Part shown: positions 40,958 to 49,325 of the stretch, one piece after another
Layout of the letters: every line of letters begins with the position of its first letter
Numbering within the stretch: position 1 is the first letter of the stretch
DNA from: Streptomyces sp. S465
GTDB taxonomy: Bacteria; Actinomycetota; Actinomycetes; Streptomycetales; Streptomycetaceae
NCBI RefSeq assembly: GCF_026898115.1
Contig: NZ_CP114036.1
Coordinates: 7,682,001-7,746,000 of the forward strand
Direction: 5' to 3'
Length of the DNA: 64,000 bases
Translations under genes and position numbers: made by a program
The notes under the pieces: generated by a model
What the model was told of the DNA's origin: nothing
What the model saw: the letters and a program-made list of their open reading frames with translations, nothing else
Databases searched by the model: none

Positions 40958-40983
40958 GACGGTGCCGCGGCGACGGCACCGTC
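40958..40983. terminator. Hairpin downstream of ssgB
   Basis: GACGGTGCCG / CGGCACCGTC (40958-40967 and 40974-40983) with a 6-nt loop. It lies 129 nt past the ssgB stop, in a 286-bp gap with no other gene; GGACGGTGCCG is also repeated at 40939. Confidence 0.55.
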
Positions 40984-41111
40984 GCCTGCCTCTGCCGTTG
41001 TCGTGATTGCCGTGGTCGGAATGGTCAGTACCGGTATGTTGCGGATGTCGCGTCCCGGCTTCGCGCCGTCTCCCCGAGTCGGACGGCCGAGCGCTCAGCT
41101 CTCGCCGGGTG

Positions 41112-41525
41112 TCAGCTCTCCGCCAGGATGTGGGAGAGCTCCGTGTCGAGGTCGAAGTGACGGTGCTCGGTGCCGGGTGGCACCGCGGCGTCGGTTCGCT
41201 TCAGGAACGACTCCAGGGCCCGCGCCGGGGCTTCGAGCAGTGCCTCCCCCTCCGGAGAGCTCAGGGCGATGCAGACCACACCCTGGCCGTGGCTGCGGGA
41301 CGGCCACACACGGACGTCGCCGGTGCCGGTGGGCCGGTGCAGGCCCTCGGCGAGAAGGTCGCGGGCGAACACCCATTCGACCGTCTCTTCGGCTCCGGTG
41401 TGGAAGGTGGCGTGCACGGCGTAAGGGTCGGCCGTGTCATACCGCAGGCCCGCGGGTACAGGCAGTGAGGACTCGCTCGACACAACGAGGCGCAGGTGCA
41501 GCTCGCAGCTGACCGTGGTGTTCAT
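41112..41525 (-). CDS. ssgB: SsgB sporulation-specific cell division protein
   Basis: 137 residues, a SALP-family protein which in Streptomyces recruits FtsZ to sporulation septa with SsgA. The sequence begins NTTVSCELHLRLVVSSESSL and contains GLRYDTADPYAVHATFHTG, VEWVFARDLLAEGLHRPTG and DTELSHILAES. To my recollection it matches S. coelicolor SsgB almost residue for residue, as expected for this highly conserved protein. ATG 41525 has GAAAGG about 12 nt upstream. A 33-codon ORF ends 20 nt before the start on the same strand. It identifies the organism as Streptomyces-like. Confidence 0.97.
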   Translation of the reverse strand: MNTTVSCELHLRLVVSSESSLPVPAGLRYDTADPYAVHATFHTGAEETVEWVFARDLLAEGLHRPTGTGDVRVWPSRSHGQGVVCIALSSPEGEALLEAPARALESFLKRTDAAVPPGTEHRHFDLDTELSHILAES

Positions 41526-41544
41526 AAGCGCCAGGGCCTTTCGC

Positions 41545-41646
41545 TCAGTGTGCGCTCGGGGATTCGCACGTCGGCGAAATCGACATGCCACCTACGGTGC
41601 CGTTGTAAACCCCTCTGACCGTTTTGCGGCGCTTCTGGTAGCTCAT
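41545..41646 (-). CDS. Candidate 33-residue uORF upstream of ssgB
   Basis: ATG 41646 opens MSYQKRRKTVRGVYNGTVGG and ends at TGA 41545, 20 nt before the ssgB start codon. GGAG lies about 10 nt upstream. The codon bias is weaker than in neighbours (AAA, AGA, TTT-type codons), so it may be chance; the AT-richer composition also fits the ssgB promoter region. Confidence 0.25.
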   Translation of the reverse strand: MSYQKRRKTVRGVYNGTVGGMSISPTCESPSAH

Positions 41647-41715
41647 GCGGCCCAGCTCCGGGGCGGCCGCTACCGCCGTTCCGGTGAGCTCGGGCGATCG
41701 GGTAAGTTGGGTCAC

Positions 41716-42171
41716 ATGAACGCGGAGAGTGACGGGCGGCAGGGGGGCTCCGAATCGGTGCCGCATGCCGCGACGGGGGACGACGCGCCGACGAAGGGGC
41801 CGGTGCTGGGTTCCCGGGCACCGCGGTTCATCCAGCGGTCGCGCCCGCTCCACCTGAGCTGGCAGGTCGGAGTGTTCATCGTCGGCCTCGCGGTCGTGGG
41901 CGTGGGCATCGTCATGCTGCCGCTGCCCGGTCCGGGGTGGCTGGTGATTTTCGCCGGTATGGCGATCTGGGCGACCGAGTTCGTCTGGGCCCAGTTGGTG
42001 CTGGCCTGGACCAAGCGCAAGGTGACCGAGGCGGCGCACCGTGCGCTGGACCCGAGGGTGCGCCGGCGCAATCTCATACTGACCACGATCGCCGTGGTCG
42101 TCTGCGCGGCGGCGGTGTCGGTCTACGTATGGAAGTTCGGCGTCGTGATGCCGTGGAAGATCGAGCAGTGA
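41716..42171 (+). CDS. TIGR02611 / PGPGW family membrane protein
   Basis: 151 residues. A disordered N-terminus (~45 residues) precedes two closely spaced helices around the family signature MLPLPGPGWLVIFAGMAIWA. A cytosolic basic stretch and a last helix (LILTTIAVVVCAAAVSVYVW) follow. ATG 41716 is exactly 7 nt after TAAGTT and has no SD, so the mRNA is probably leaderless. It is divergent from ssgB. The function of the family is unknown. Confidence 0.9.
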   Translation: MNAESDGRQGGSESVPHAATGDDAPTKGPVLGSRAPRFIQRSRPLHLSWQVGVFIVGLAVVGVGIVMLPLPGPGWLVIFAGMAIWATEFVWAQLVLAWTKRKVTEAAHRALDPRVRRRNLILTTIAVVVCAAAVSVYVWKFGVVMPWKIEQ

Positions 42172-42237
42172 CCGGCCCCGGGTCGTAGGGCTGGTCATGA
42201 GCACGGTCCGGCATACGCTAATGTTGGCCGTGCGCCA

Positions 42238-42309
42238 GGGCGATTAGCTCAGTGGGAGAGCGCTTCGTTCACACCGAAGAGGTCACTGGTTCGAACCCAG
42301 TATCGCCCA
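42238..42309 (+). tRNA. tRNA-Val(CAC), left copy
   Basis: 72-nt cloverleaf with acceptor GGGCGAT/ATCGCCC, discriminator A, anticodon stem CTTCG/CGAAG with loop TTCACAC (CAC). It is identical over 72 nt to the tRNA at 49954. A 17-bp stem terminator follows. Confidence 0.97.
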
Positions 42310-42316
42310 CCCTGGA

Positions 42317-42354
42317 CCGAGGGCCCGGAAGGCATCAGCCTTCCGGGCCCTCGG
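42317..42354 (+). terminator. Terminator of left tRNA-Val(CAC)
   Basis: A perfect 17-bp stem from CCGAGGGCCCGGAAGGC to its complement around loop ATCA, beginning 8 nt after the tRNA. Confidence 0.9.
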
Positions 42355-42407
42355 CGTTGTCGCATGTCCGAAGGTGTCCGGTGGCGGATGGCCGGCGGCG
42401 TTCGCCC

Positions 42408-42508
42408 CAAGCGCTTTCGTCGAGGCGCTTCAGCCGATCCGATCGATCCTGTCCGAACCGTTGACGTAGGCGTCGCCGGTCCATAACTTGTCCCGGCAAG
42501 CGCTTGCC
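42408..42508 (+). promoter_or_regulatory. Promoter and two LacI-type operators of the sugar cassette
   Basis: TTGACG (42461-42466), 17-bp spacer and TAACTT (42484-42489) make a strong vegetative promoter. The 14-bp palindrome GGCAAGCGCTTGCC (42495-42508) sits on the expected start site. A second AAGCGCTT copy lies at 42409-42416, centre-to-centre 89 bp upstream. This is the CG-centred operator form of LacI-family sugar repressors and suggests repression with looping. A weaker AACGTTTCAAG follows at 42512. Confidence 0.75.
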
Positions 42509-42562
42509 TAAAACGTTTCAAGTTGTGGGGGCGGTCGGACGACCTGCCCGGGAGGGGCGTGC

Positions 42563-43843
42563 ATGGGTGCTCGGCGATGGACGGCGAGGGCAAGAGGGCT
42601 CCGGGCGGCCGCGGCCGCGGTGGCCGCGCTGGGGCTGCTGGCCGCCGGCTGCGGCGGGGGGAGTGGCTCGGGAGGCGGCAAGGTGACCATCCGCTACTCC
42701 TGGTGGGGCGCCAAGGATCGCGCCGAGCTGATCCAGAAGACGGTGGAGCTGTTCGAGAAGGAACATCCGAACATCACGGTGAAGACGGACTTCTCGGAAT
42801 ACACCGACTTCTGGAGCAAGTTCAACACCCAGGCCGCGGGCGGAAACGCTCCGGACGTCTTCCAGAACTCCTACGCGTTCTTGCGCAAATACGGTGACAA
42901 AAACCTGCTCCTGGACCTCAACGGTCAGGCCAAGGCGGGAAACCTCAGCCTGAAGGGTTTCCGCGACGGGCTGGAGAAGGCCGGCGATATCGACGGCAAG
43001 CTCCTCGGCGTGCCGGTCGGCGCCAATACCTTCGCCCTTTTCTACAACCCGGACGCCTTCAAGAAGGCCGGGGTGACCGTCGAGGACGGCTGGACCTGGG
43101 ACGACTTCTTCGCGGCCGCCAAGAAGGTACGCAAGAGCGACGGCACGCTCTACGGCGCGAGCGACAACGCCAATGTGATGTATCTGTACGACCTGTATTT
43201 GCGGCAGAACGGCGAGGCGTTCTTCACCAAGGACGACAAGCTCGGCTTCACCAAGGACGACCTCACGCAGTGGTGGAACCTGTGGCAGCAGCACGCCAAG
43301 GCCGATGAGCTGGTGCCGGGCAAGAAGTCCGAGCAGGCCAAGCCCAAGGCGTCGATCAGTGCCGATCTGTCGGCCGCCGAGTTCACCTGGGACAACTTCC
43401 TGGTCCGCTTCGCCGCCGAGACCAAGACCACCCTCGACCTCGGGCCGATCCCGACCACCGACGGCAGGCGGACCGGCCAGTACCTCTCCTCACTGATGCT
43501 CAGCGGCTCCGCCCGCACCCAGCACCCCAAGGAAGTAGCCCAGTTCATCGACTTCATGACCCATGACCCCGAGGTGGGCAAGATCATGGGCTACAACCGC
43601 GGCATCCCGGCGACCACCGCCCAGTACGACGCGTACAAGCCGCAGGGCGTCGACGCCAAGATCGCCGCGTATGAGAAGAGCGTCAGCGCCGAACTCGAGC
43701 CGATCACCCCGCATCCGGCCGGCGCCGATGTCGCCGAGGCCGCCTTCCTGAGGATCTACACCCAGGTCGCGCTGGGACAGGCCTCGATGGACAAGGCGGT
43801 CGACCAGTTCTTCGACGAGGCCGAGTCCGCGCTCGGGTCGTGA
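42563..43843 (+). CDS. Sugar ABC transporter substrate-binding lipoprotein
   Basis: 426 residues. The signal peptide ends in lipobox LLAAGCGGG. The mature family-1 extracellular solute-binding protein has VTIRYSWWGAKDRAELIQKT, QAAGGNAPDVFQNSYAFLRK, LGVPVGANTFALFYNPDAFK and a W-rich binding region (WWNLWQQHA; FTWDNFLVRF). ATG 42563 has GGGAGGGG upstream. It is the first gene of the cassette behind the LacI-type operators. By neighbourhood (YesL, YetA-like enzyme) the ligand is probably a pectin-derived oligosaccharide such as an unsaturated rhamnogalacturonan unit; this is inference. Confidence 0.93.
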   Translation: MGARRWTARARGLRAAAAAVAALGLLAAGCGGGSGSGGGKVTIRYSWWGAKDRAELIQKTVELFEKEHPNITVKTDFSEYTDFWSKFNTQAAGGNAPDVFQNSYAFLRKYGDKNLLLDLNGQAKAGNLSLKGFRDGLEKAGDIDGKLLGVPVGANTFALFYNPDAFKKAGVTVEDGWTWDDFFAAAKKVRKSDGTLYGASDNANVMYLYDLYLRQNGEAFFTKDDKLGFTKDDLTQWWNLWQQHAKADELVPGKKSEQAKPKASISADLSAAEFTWDNFLVRFAAETKTTLDLGPIPTTDGRRTGQYLSSLMLSGSARTQHPKEVAQFIDFMTHDPEVGKIMGYNRGIPATTAQYDAYKPQGVDAKIAAYEKSVSAELEPITPHPAGADVAEAAFLRIYTQVALGQASMDKAVDQFFDEAESALGS

Positions 43844-43854
43844 GGAGAGCTTCC

Positions 43855-44856
43855 GTGACACCGACCACGACGCGTGCGGCGGACGGGGTGCGGCCTCCCA
43901 CCGGGACGTCCGGGGCGAAGGCCGCCCCGGGCCCCGGTGCCGCCCCCGCGGCGGGGCGGCGGCAGGGCCGCCGGGAGACCCTCGCGGGCTATCTCTTCCT
44001 GACCCCCTGGTGCATCGGAATCCTGCTGCTCACCCTCGGCCCGATGCTCGTCTCGCTCTATCTGGCGTTCACCGACTACAACCTCTTCGACTCGCCCCAG
44101 TGGATCGGGTTGCAGAACTTCCAGGACCTGCTCGAGGACGACCGCTGGTGGACCTCGGTCCAGGTGACGCTGAAGTACGTGCTGATCGGCACCCCACTGA
44201 AGCTGGCGGCGGCGCTCGCCGTGGCGCTGCTGCTGGTCAAGCCCCGCAAGGGCCAGGGCTTCTACCGTTCGGCGTTCTACGCCCCCTCCCTCATCGGCGC
44301 CAGCGTGAGCATCGGCATCGTCTGGCGGGCGATCTTCAACGACGACGCGATCGTCGACAAGTCCATGAGTCTCTTCGGCTGGGACGTCGGCGGCTGGATC
44401 GGCGACCCGGACTGGGCGCTGCCCACACTGATCACCCTCACCGTCTGGCAGTTCGGCGCGCCGATGGTGATCTTCCTGGCCGGGCTGAAGCAGGTGCCGA
44501 ACGAGCTGTACGAGGCCGCCGCGATGGACGGCGCCGGCCGCTGGCGCCGGTTCCGGTCCATCACCCTGCCGATGATCTCCCCGGTGCTCTTCTTCAACCT
44601 CCTGCTGGAGCTCATCCACTCGTTCCAGGTCTTCACCTCGGCGGTGGTGATCGCGGGGTCGGGCACCAACACCGGCGGACCGGGCGACTCCCTGCTGGTC
44701 TACGGCTGGTACCTCTACGAGCAGGGTTTCCACAATCTGCGCATGGGCTACGCCGCCGCGATGGCCTGGATGCTGATGCTCGGCATCGGCCTGGTGACCG
44801 CGGTGCTGTTCAAGACCCAGCGCGGCTGGGTGCACTACGAGGAGGACGCCAGGTGA
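43855..44856 (+). CDS. Sugar ABC transporter permease (MalF/LplB-like)
   Basis: 333 residues. A Pro/Ala/Gly-rich N-terminus precedes six helices starting LAGYLFLTPWCIGILLLTLG. FTDYNLFDSPQWIGLQNFQD is typical of this family and the EAA loop is ELYEAAAMDGAGRWRRFRSI. GAGGAG 7 nt before GTG 43855 decides the start; a GTG at 43840 overlaps the previous stop. The stop overlaps by GTGA a 40-residue ORF. No ATPase gene is in the cassette; in Streptomyces a shared ATPase (MsiK) commonly serves such systems. Confidence 0.93.
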   Translation: MTPTTTRAADGVRPPTGTSGAKAAPGPGAAPAAGRRQGRRETLAGYLFLTPWCIGILLLTLGPMLVSLYLAFTDYNLFDSPQWIGLQNFQDLLEDDRWWTSVQVTLKYVLIGTPLKLAAALAVALLLVKPRKGQGFYRSAFYAPSLIGASVSIGIVWRAIFNDDAIVDKSMSLFGWDVGGWIGDPDWALPTLITLTVWQFGAPMVIFLAGLKQVPNELYEAAAMDGAGRWRRFRSITLPMISPVLFFNLLLELIHSFQVFTSAVVIAGSGTNTGGPGDSLLVYGWYLYEQGFHNLRMGYAAAMAWMLMLGIGLVTAVLFKTQRGWVHYEEDAR

Positions 44857-44975
44857 GCGCGGGCCGGGGCGCCGCGCGGGCCGGACTGAGGAACCACGCG
44901 GCGACCAAGGAGCGAGCGGTGACGAAGGAAGCCCGTGCGGCGGAGCGCGCCGGGACCGAGCGGGAGGCGTCGTGA
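44853..44975 (+). CDS. Small ORF bridging the two permease genes by GTGA overlaps
   Basis: GTG 44853 overlaps the stop of the first permease (GTGA) and its own TGA overlaps the GTG of the second permease (GTGA at 44972-44975). It encodes 40 residues, basic and Ala-rich, ending TKEARAAERAGTEREAS. Continuous coupled translation across the 115-bp gap would explain why the gap is open. No homologue is known. It may be only a coupling device. Confidence 0.4.
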   Translation: MSAGRGAARAGLRNHAATKERAVTKEARAAERAGTEREAS

Positions 44976-45829
44976 GTGCGTCTGCGACGGCCGGGCGCCG
45001 CCGGGCGCGCTCGGTGATCTGGCATGTGGGGGCGCTCGCCGTGCTGGCGGTGCTCCTCTACCCCGTGGTGTGGGTGATCGGCGGCTCGTTCAAACCCGGT
45101 GACCGGATCATCGGCAGCCTCCAGCTGCTGCCCACCGATCCGATCGTCGACAACTACCGCCGGCTCGGCGACGGCATCGCGGACGTGCCGATCTCGACCT
45201 TCTTCACCAACTCACTGATCCTGGCGGCCGGTTCGGTGATCGGCGTGCTGTTCTCCTGCTCACTGGCCGCCTACGCCTTCGCCAGGATCCGCTTCGCGGG
45301 GCGGAACGCGCTCTTCACGCTCATGATCTCCACCCTGCTGCTGCCGTTCCAGGTGCTGATCATTCCGCAGTACATCCTGTTCCAGAAAATGGACCTGATC
45401 AACACCTATGTGCCGCTGCTGCTCGGCAAGTACCTGGCGGCGGACGCCTTCTTCGTCTTCCTGATGGTGCAGTTCATGCGCGGGCTGCCCCGGGAGCTGG
45501 ACGAGGCGGCCCGGCTGGACGGCTGCGGCCATCCGCGCATCTACTGGAGCATCGTGCTGCCGCTGTGCCGTCCGGCCCTGATCACCAGCGCGATCTTCAC
45601 CTTCATCTGGTCCTGGAACGACTTCATCGGACCCCTGCTCTATCTCAACGAACCGGACAAGTACACGGTCTCGATGGGCCTGAAGCTCTTCATCGACCAG
45701 GACTCCGTCGCCGACTACGGAGGCATGGTCGCGATGTCGCTCGTCGCCCTGCTGCCGGTGCTGCTGTTCTTCCTCGCCTTCCAGCGCTATCTGGTCGAGG
45801 GCGCGGCGACCTCCGGACTGAAGGGCTGA
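44972..45829 (+). CDS. Sugar ABC transporter permease (MalG/LplC-like)
   Basis: 285 residues with six helices. It begins after GTG 44972 with SD GGGAGG. PVVWVIGGSFKPGDRIIGSL, PTDPIVDNYRRLG and the EAA loop ELDEAARLDGCGHPRIYWSI identify the MalG type, and FTFIWSWNDFIGPLLYLNEP is conserved in carbohydrate permeases. It forms the heterodimeric channel with the upstream permease. The YesL-like gene starts 7 nt after the stop. Confidence 0.93.
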   Translation: MSASATAGRRRARSVIWHVGALAVLAVLLYPVVWVIGGSFKPGDRIIGSLQLLPTDPIVDNYRRLGDGIADVPISTFFTNSLILAAGSVIGVLFSCSLAAYAFARIRFAGRNALFTLMISTLLLPFQVLIIPQYILFQKMDLINTYVPLLLGKYLAADAFFVFLMVQFMRGLPRELDEAARLDGCGHPRIYWSIVLPLCRPALITSAIFTFIWSWNDFIGPLLYLNEPDKYTVSMGLKLFIDQDSVADYGGMVAMSLVALLPVLLFFLAFQRYLVEGAATSGLKG

Positions 45830-45836
45830 GACCGCC

Positions 45837-46433
45837 ATGACAGAAGCCGCCGTACGCGGTGTGCAGCGGCCCACGCGCGGCCCGCTGCGCTTCGCCCTGT
45901 TCGCCGAATGCCTGCTGACCGGCGTGTGGGTGGTGCTCGCCGCGCTGCCGGTGATCACCGTGCTGCCCGCCTTCGCGGCCGGCTGTGCGCATCTGCGGCG
46001 CCATCTGGACGGGGAGCGGTCCACCTGGCGGGACTTCCTCGCGGGGCTGCGGGAGGCGACCCGGAGCGGCTGGCGGTTCTCCCTGCTGTGGTGGGCGGCG
46101 CTCGCACTGCTCGCCTTCGATCTGCGGGTGGCCCGCTCGGGGGCGCTGCCCGGCGGGCCCGCGCTGATCGCGGTGAGCGTGGCGGGCCTGCTCGCGGTGA
46201 TCGTCCTCGGGCTGCGCACGGCGGCGGTACGGCGGCCCGGCACCCCCTGGCCGGCCGCCGCCCGTACCGCCGCCCGCCAGGGCCTGGCCGCCGACCCCGG
46301 CGGATCGCTGCTGCTCGTCGGCGGGCTCGCGGTGCTCGCCGTCGCCGCCTGGCAGATGCTGCCGCTGATCGCCCCGGCCATGGGCGCCCTCGCGGGCTGT
46401 GCGGTCGCGGTGGAGCGGCGCGCCCGCGCCTGA
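45837..46433 (+). CDS. YesL family (DUF624) membrane protein
   Basis: 198 residues with about five hydrophobic segments. LLTGVWVVLAALPVITVLPA near the N-terminus and the following CAHLRRHLDGERSTWRDFLA match the DUF624/YesL pattern. In Bacillus, yesL and its relatives lie with rhamnogalacturonan and sugar ABC genes, as here. The role is unknown. ATG 45837 stands 7 nt after the permease stop (GGGCTGAGACCGCC is a poor SD), so translation is likely coupled. Confidence 0.82.
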   Translation: MTEAAVRGVQRPTRGPLRFALFAECLLTGVWVVLAALPVITVLPAFAAGCAHLRRHLDGERSTWRDFLAGLREATRSGWRFSLLWWAALALLAFDLRVARSGALPGGPALIAVSVAGLLAVIVLGLRTAAVRRPGTPWPAAARTAARQGLAADPGGSLLLVGGLAVLAVAAWQMLPLIAPAMGALAGCAVAVERRARA

Positions 46434-46538
46434 TCCGGCGCCGTCCGCCCTCAGCCCTCCGCCGCCTGACGCACGTATGTCATGCACCTGCCCTGACCTC
46501 GTTCACCCACCCGCCCCCGTACGAAAGGTGAAGCGAAC

Positions 46539-49286
46539 ATGCCCCCGATCCCCCGACGCGACCTCCTCAAGGCCGCCGCCGTCACCGGCGCCGCCGTGCC
46601 GTTCTCCTGGCTGCTCGCCGGCAACGCCCCGAAGGCCGCCGCCGACAGTCCCGCGAGGAAGTCCGCCGGCGAGCCCGTGGACATCACCTGGCTGGAGGAC
46701 GGCGGTCTGGGCGCGGCCGCGGGCTCCACCTTCGGCGTCCCCTGGCCCAAGGGCGCCCACCCCGGCGACCGGACGTTCACGCTGACCACCGCCGACGGCA
46801 AGGAGGTGCCGCTCCAGACCTGGGCCACCGCCTACTGGCCCGACGGCTCCCTCAAATGGACCGCTCACGCGGCGGGGGAGGGCCTCACCGGCAGCGCCTA
46901 CCAGCTCACCACCGGCAAGCCCGCCGCGCCCGCCAAGAAGGTCACCGTCTCCGAGAGCGGCGGCGGGATCACCGTCGACACCGGGGTGATCAAGGCCGTG
47001 ATCGGCAAGGACGGGAAGAAGCTCGTCCGCACCGTCACCCGTGGCTCCACCGAGATCGCCCGCGACGGCCGGCTGGTCCTGCTCCGCCAGGGCAGCCTCG
47101 ACGACGGCGATCAGGGCAGCGCCGCCTGGGAGCGGTTCGACGGCGAGATCAGCGGGACCGAGGTCGAGCAGAGGGGCCCCGTCCGCGCCGTCGTCCGTAT
47201 CGATGGCAACCACCGCAAGGGCCGCCGCGGCTGGCTCCCCTTCAGCGTCCGGCTCTACTTCTACGCGGGCGCCGACTCCTTCCGCATGGTGCACACGATT
47301 ACCTACGACGGCGATCAGAACAAGGACTTCATCCGCGGTCTCGGCGTCCGCTTCTCCGTACCGATGCGCGACGAGGCGTACGACCGCCACATCCGTATCG
47401 CGGGCGAGGGCAAGGGGTTCCTCACCGAGGCCGTCAAGGGCGTCACCGGGCTGCGCCGCGACCCCGGCGCGGGCGTCCGCACGGCCCAGGTGAAGGGCGA
47501 GAGGCTGCCCGACCCGGCCACCTGGGACCAGCGCGTCACCTCCCGGCTGCACCTCATCCCCACCTGGGGCGACTACACCCTCTCCCAGCTCTCCGCCGAT
47601 GGCTTCACCCTGCGCAAGCGCACCAAGCCCGGCCACGGCTGGATCGCCGCGGGCGGCGGACGCCGGGCGAACGGCTTCGGCTATGTCGGCGGCGTCAGCG
47701 GCGGACTCTCCTTCGGACTGCGCGACTTCTGGGAGAAGTTCCCCGCCCAGCTGGACATCCGCGGCGCCGCCGGGGACGAGGCCGAGGTCACCCTGTGGCT
47801 CTGGTCGCCCGAGGCCCAGCCCATGGACCTGCGCTTCTACCACGACGGCCTGGGCCAGGACACCTACCCGGAACAGCTCGAGGGCCTCCAGATCACCTAC
47901 GAGGACTACGAACCGGACTTCGGCACCCCGTACGGCATCGCCCGCACCAGCGAACTCACCTTCTGGGCCAACGCGGCCACCCCCGACGCCGGCACCCTCG
48001 TCCGGCAGGCCGCCGCCGTGCGCACCCCGCCCCAACTGGCCGCCGGTCCCGCCGATCTGGCCCGCGCCAAGGTCTTCGGCGGCCTCTTCGCTCCCGTCGA
48101 CCGCTCGACCCCCGCCAAGGCGAAGATCGAGAACCGGCTGGACTTCCTCTTCGACTACCACAAGGGCCAGGTCGAACAGCGCCGTTGGTACGGCTTCTGG
48201 GACTACGGCGACATCATGCACACCTACGACGGCGACCGGCACCAGTGGCGGTACGACGTCGGAGGCTACGCCTGGGACAACTCCGAGCTCTCCCCCGATC
48301 TGTGGCTGTGGCTGGCGTATCTGCGCTCCGGCCGCTCCGACATCTTCCGCTTCGCCGAAACCATGACCCGGCACACCGGCGAGGTCGACGCCTACCACCT
48401 CGGCACATGGGCCGGGCTCGGCACCCGGCACGGCGTCCAGCACTTCGCCGACAGCGCCAAACAGCAGCGCATCTCCACCGCCCTGTACCGCCGCTACTAC
48501 TACTTCCTCACCGCGGACGAGCGGGTCGGCGACATCATGCACGCCCTCGTCGACTCCGACGAGACGTTCCTCGTCCTCGATCCGCAGCGCAAGGTCCGCG
48601 AGGACCCCGACTACGAGCCCGACCCGCACGCCCTGTCCATCGGCTTCGGCACCGACTGGAGCGGTCTGGCCGGTGCCTGGCTCACCGAATGGGAGCGGCG
48701 CGGCCCCAAGGCGAAGAAGGCCGAGGCGCGGCTGCGCTCCACCATGGAGACCATCGCGGCCCAGCCCAACGGCTTCGTCCAGGGCAGCGGCCTGTACGAC
48801 CTCGACACCGGCAGGTACGCGATCGACGACGAGCCCAAGGTCAGCGTCTCCCATCTGTCCGCGGTCTTCGGCCTGGTCGAGGTCTGCGCCGAGGTGATCG
48901 ACCTCATCGACATGCCCAAGTTCAAGGAGGCATGGCTGGACTACTGCCGCTACTTCAACGCCACCAAGGCCGAGCAGAAGGCCCGCTACGGCGCCGACTT
49001 CGGCTCCCTGATCCTGGTCCAGGGCCACTCGCGGCTCGACGCCTACGCCGCCGTCCAGCTCAAGGACGACGAGCTGGCCGCCCGCGCCTGGCGGAAGTTC
49101 ACCGAGTACCACGAGGGCGACGGCTACCCGGACACCACCACCAGCTGGAAGACGGTCGAGCTCGAAGGCCCGGACGTGCTGGAGCCCGGCGTCGAGGCGG
49201 CCTGGGTGAGCACCAACGCCACCGCCCAGTACGGCCTCGCCGCGATCCAGAACCTCGCGCTCGTCAGCGACAAGCTGCCGGGCTAG
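46539..49286 (+). CDS. Tat-exported exo-rhamnogalacturonan-lyase-like protein (YetA/PcRGLX family)
   Basis: 915 residues. The Tat signal PRRDLLKAAAVTGAAVPFSW is followed by a cleavage-type APKAAADS. The N-terminal ~130 residues (VDITWLEDGGLGAAAGSTFG; FGVPWPKGAHPGDRTFTLTT; YWPDGSLKWTAHAAG) match the RIFT-barrel start of YetA/PcRGLX proteins. The large C-terminal part with WYGFWDYGDIMHTYDGDRHQ, GYAWDNSELSPDLWLWL and HHG-type loops forms an alpha-toroid. PcRGLX (family PL26) cleaves rhamnogalacturonan from its end by beta-elimination. Catalytic residues cannot be assigned by eye. Its partners are the ABC importer and YesL upstream. GAAAGG lies about 11 nt before the ATG. Confidence 0.85.
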   Translation: MPPIPRRDLLKAAAVTGAAVPFSWLLAGNAPKAAADSPARKSAGEPVDITWLEDGGLGAAAGSTFGVPWPKGAHPGDRTFTLTTADGKEVPLQTWATAYWPDGSLKWTAHAAGEGLTGSAYQLTTGKPAAPAKKVTVSESGGGITVDTGVIKAVIGKDGKKLVRTVTRGSTEIARDGRLVLLRQGSLDDGDQGSAAWERFDGEISGTEVEQRGPVRAVVRIDGNHRKGRRGWLPFSVRLYFYAGADSFRMVHTITYDGDQNKDFIRGLGVRFSVPMRDEAYDRHIRIAGEGKGFLTEAVKGVTGLRRDPGAGVRTAQVKGERLPDPATWDQRVTSRLHLIPTWGDYTLSQLSADGFTLRKRTKPGHGWIAAGGGRRANGFGYVGGVSGGLSFGLRDFWEKFPAQLDIRGAAGDEAEVTLWLWSPEAQPMDLRFYHDGLGQDTYPEQLEGLQITYEDYEPDFGTPYGIARTSELTFWANAATPDAGTLVRQAAAVRTPPQLAAGPADLARAKVFGGLFAPVDRSTPAKAKIENRLDFLFDYHKGQVEQRRWYGFWDYGDIMHTYDGDRHQWRYDVGGYAWDNSELSPDLWLWLAYLRSGRSDIFRFAETMTRHTGEVDAYHLGTWAGLGTRHGVQHFADSAKQQRISTALYRRYYYFLTADERVGDIMHALVDSDETFLVLDPQRKVREDPDYEPDPHALSIGFGTDWSGLAGAWLTEWERRGPKAKKAEARLRSTMETIAAQPNGFVQGSGLYDLDTGRYAIDDEPKVSVSHLSAVFGLVEVCAEVIDLIDMPKFKEAWLDYCRYFNATKAEQKARYGADFGSLILVQGHSRLDAYAAVQLKDDELAARAWRKFTEYHEGDGYPDTTTSWKTVELEGPDVLEPGVEAAWVSTNATAQYGLAAIQNLALVSDKLPG

Positions 49287-49325
49287 AGCTGGCGCCGGCC
49301 GCCACCGGCCGACCACACTGGGGGC

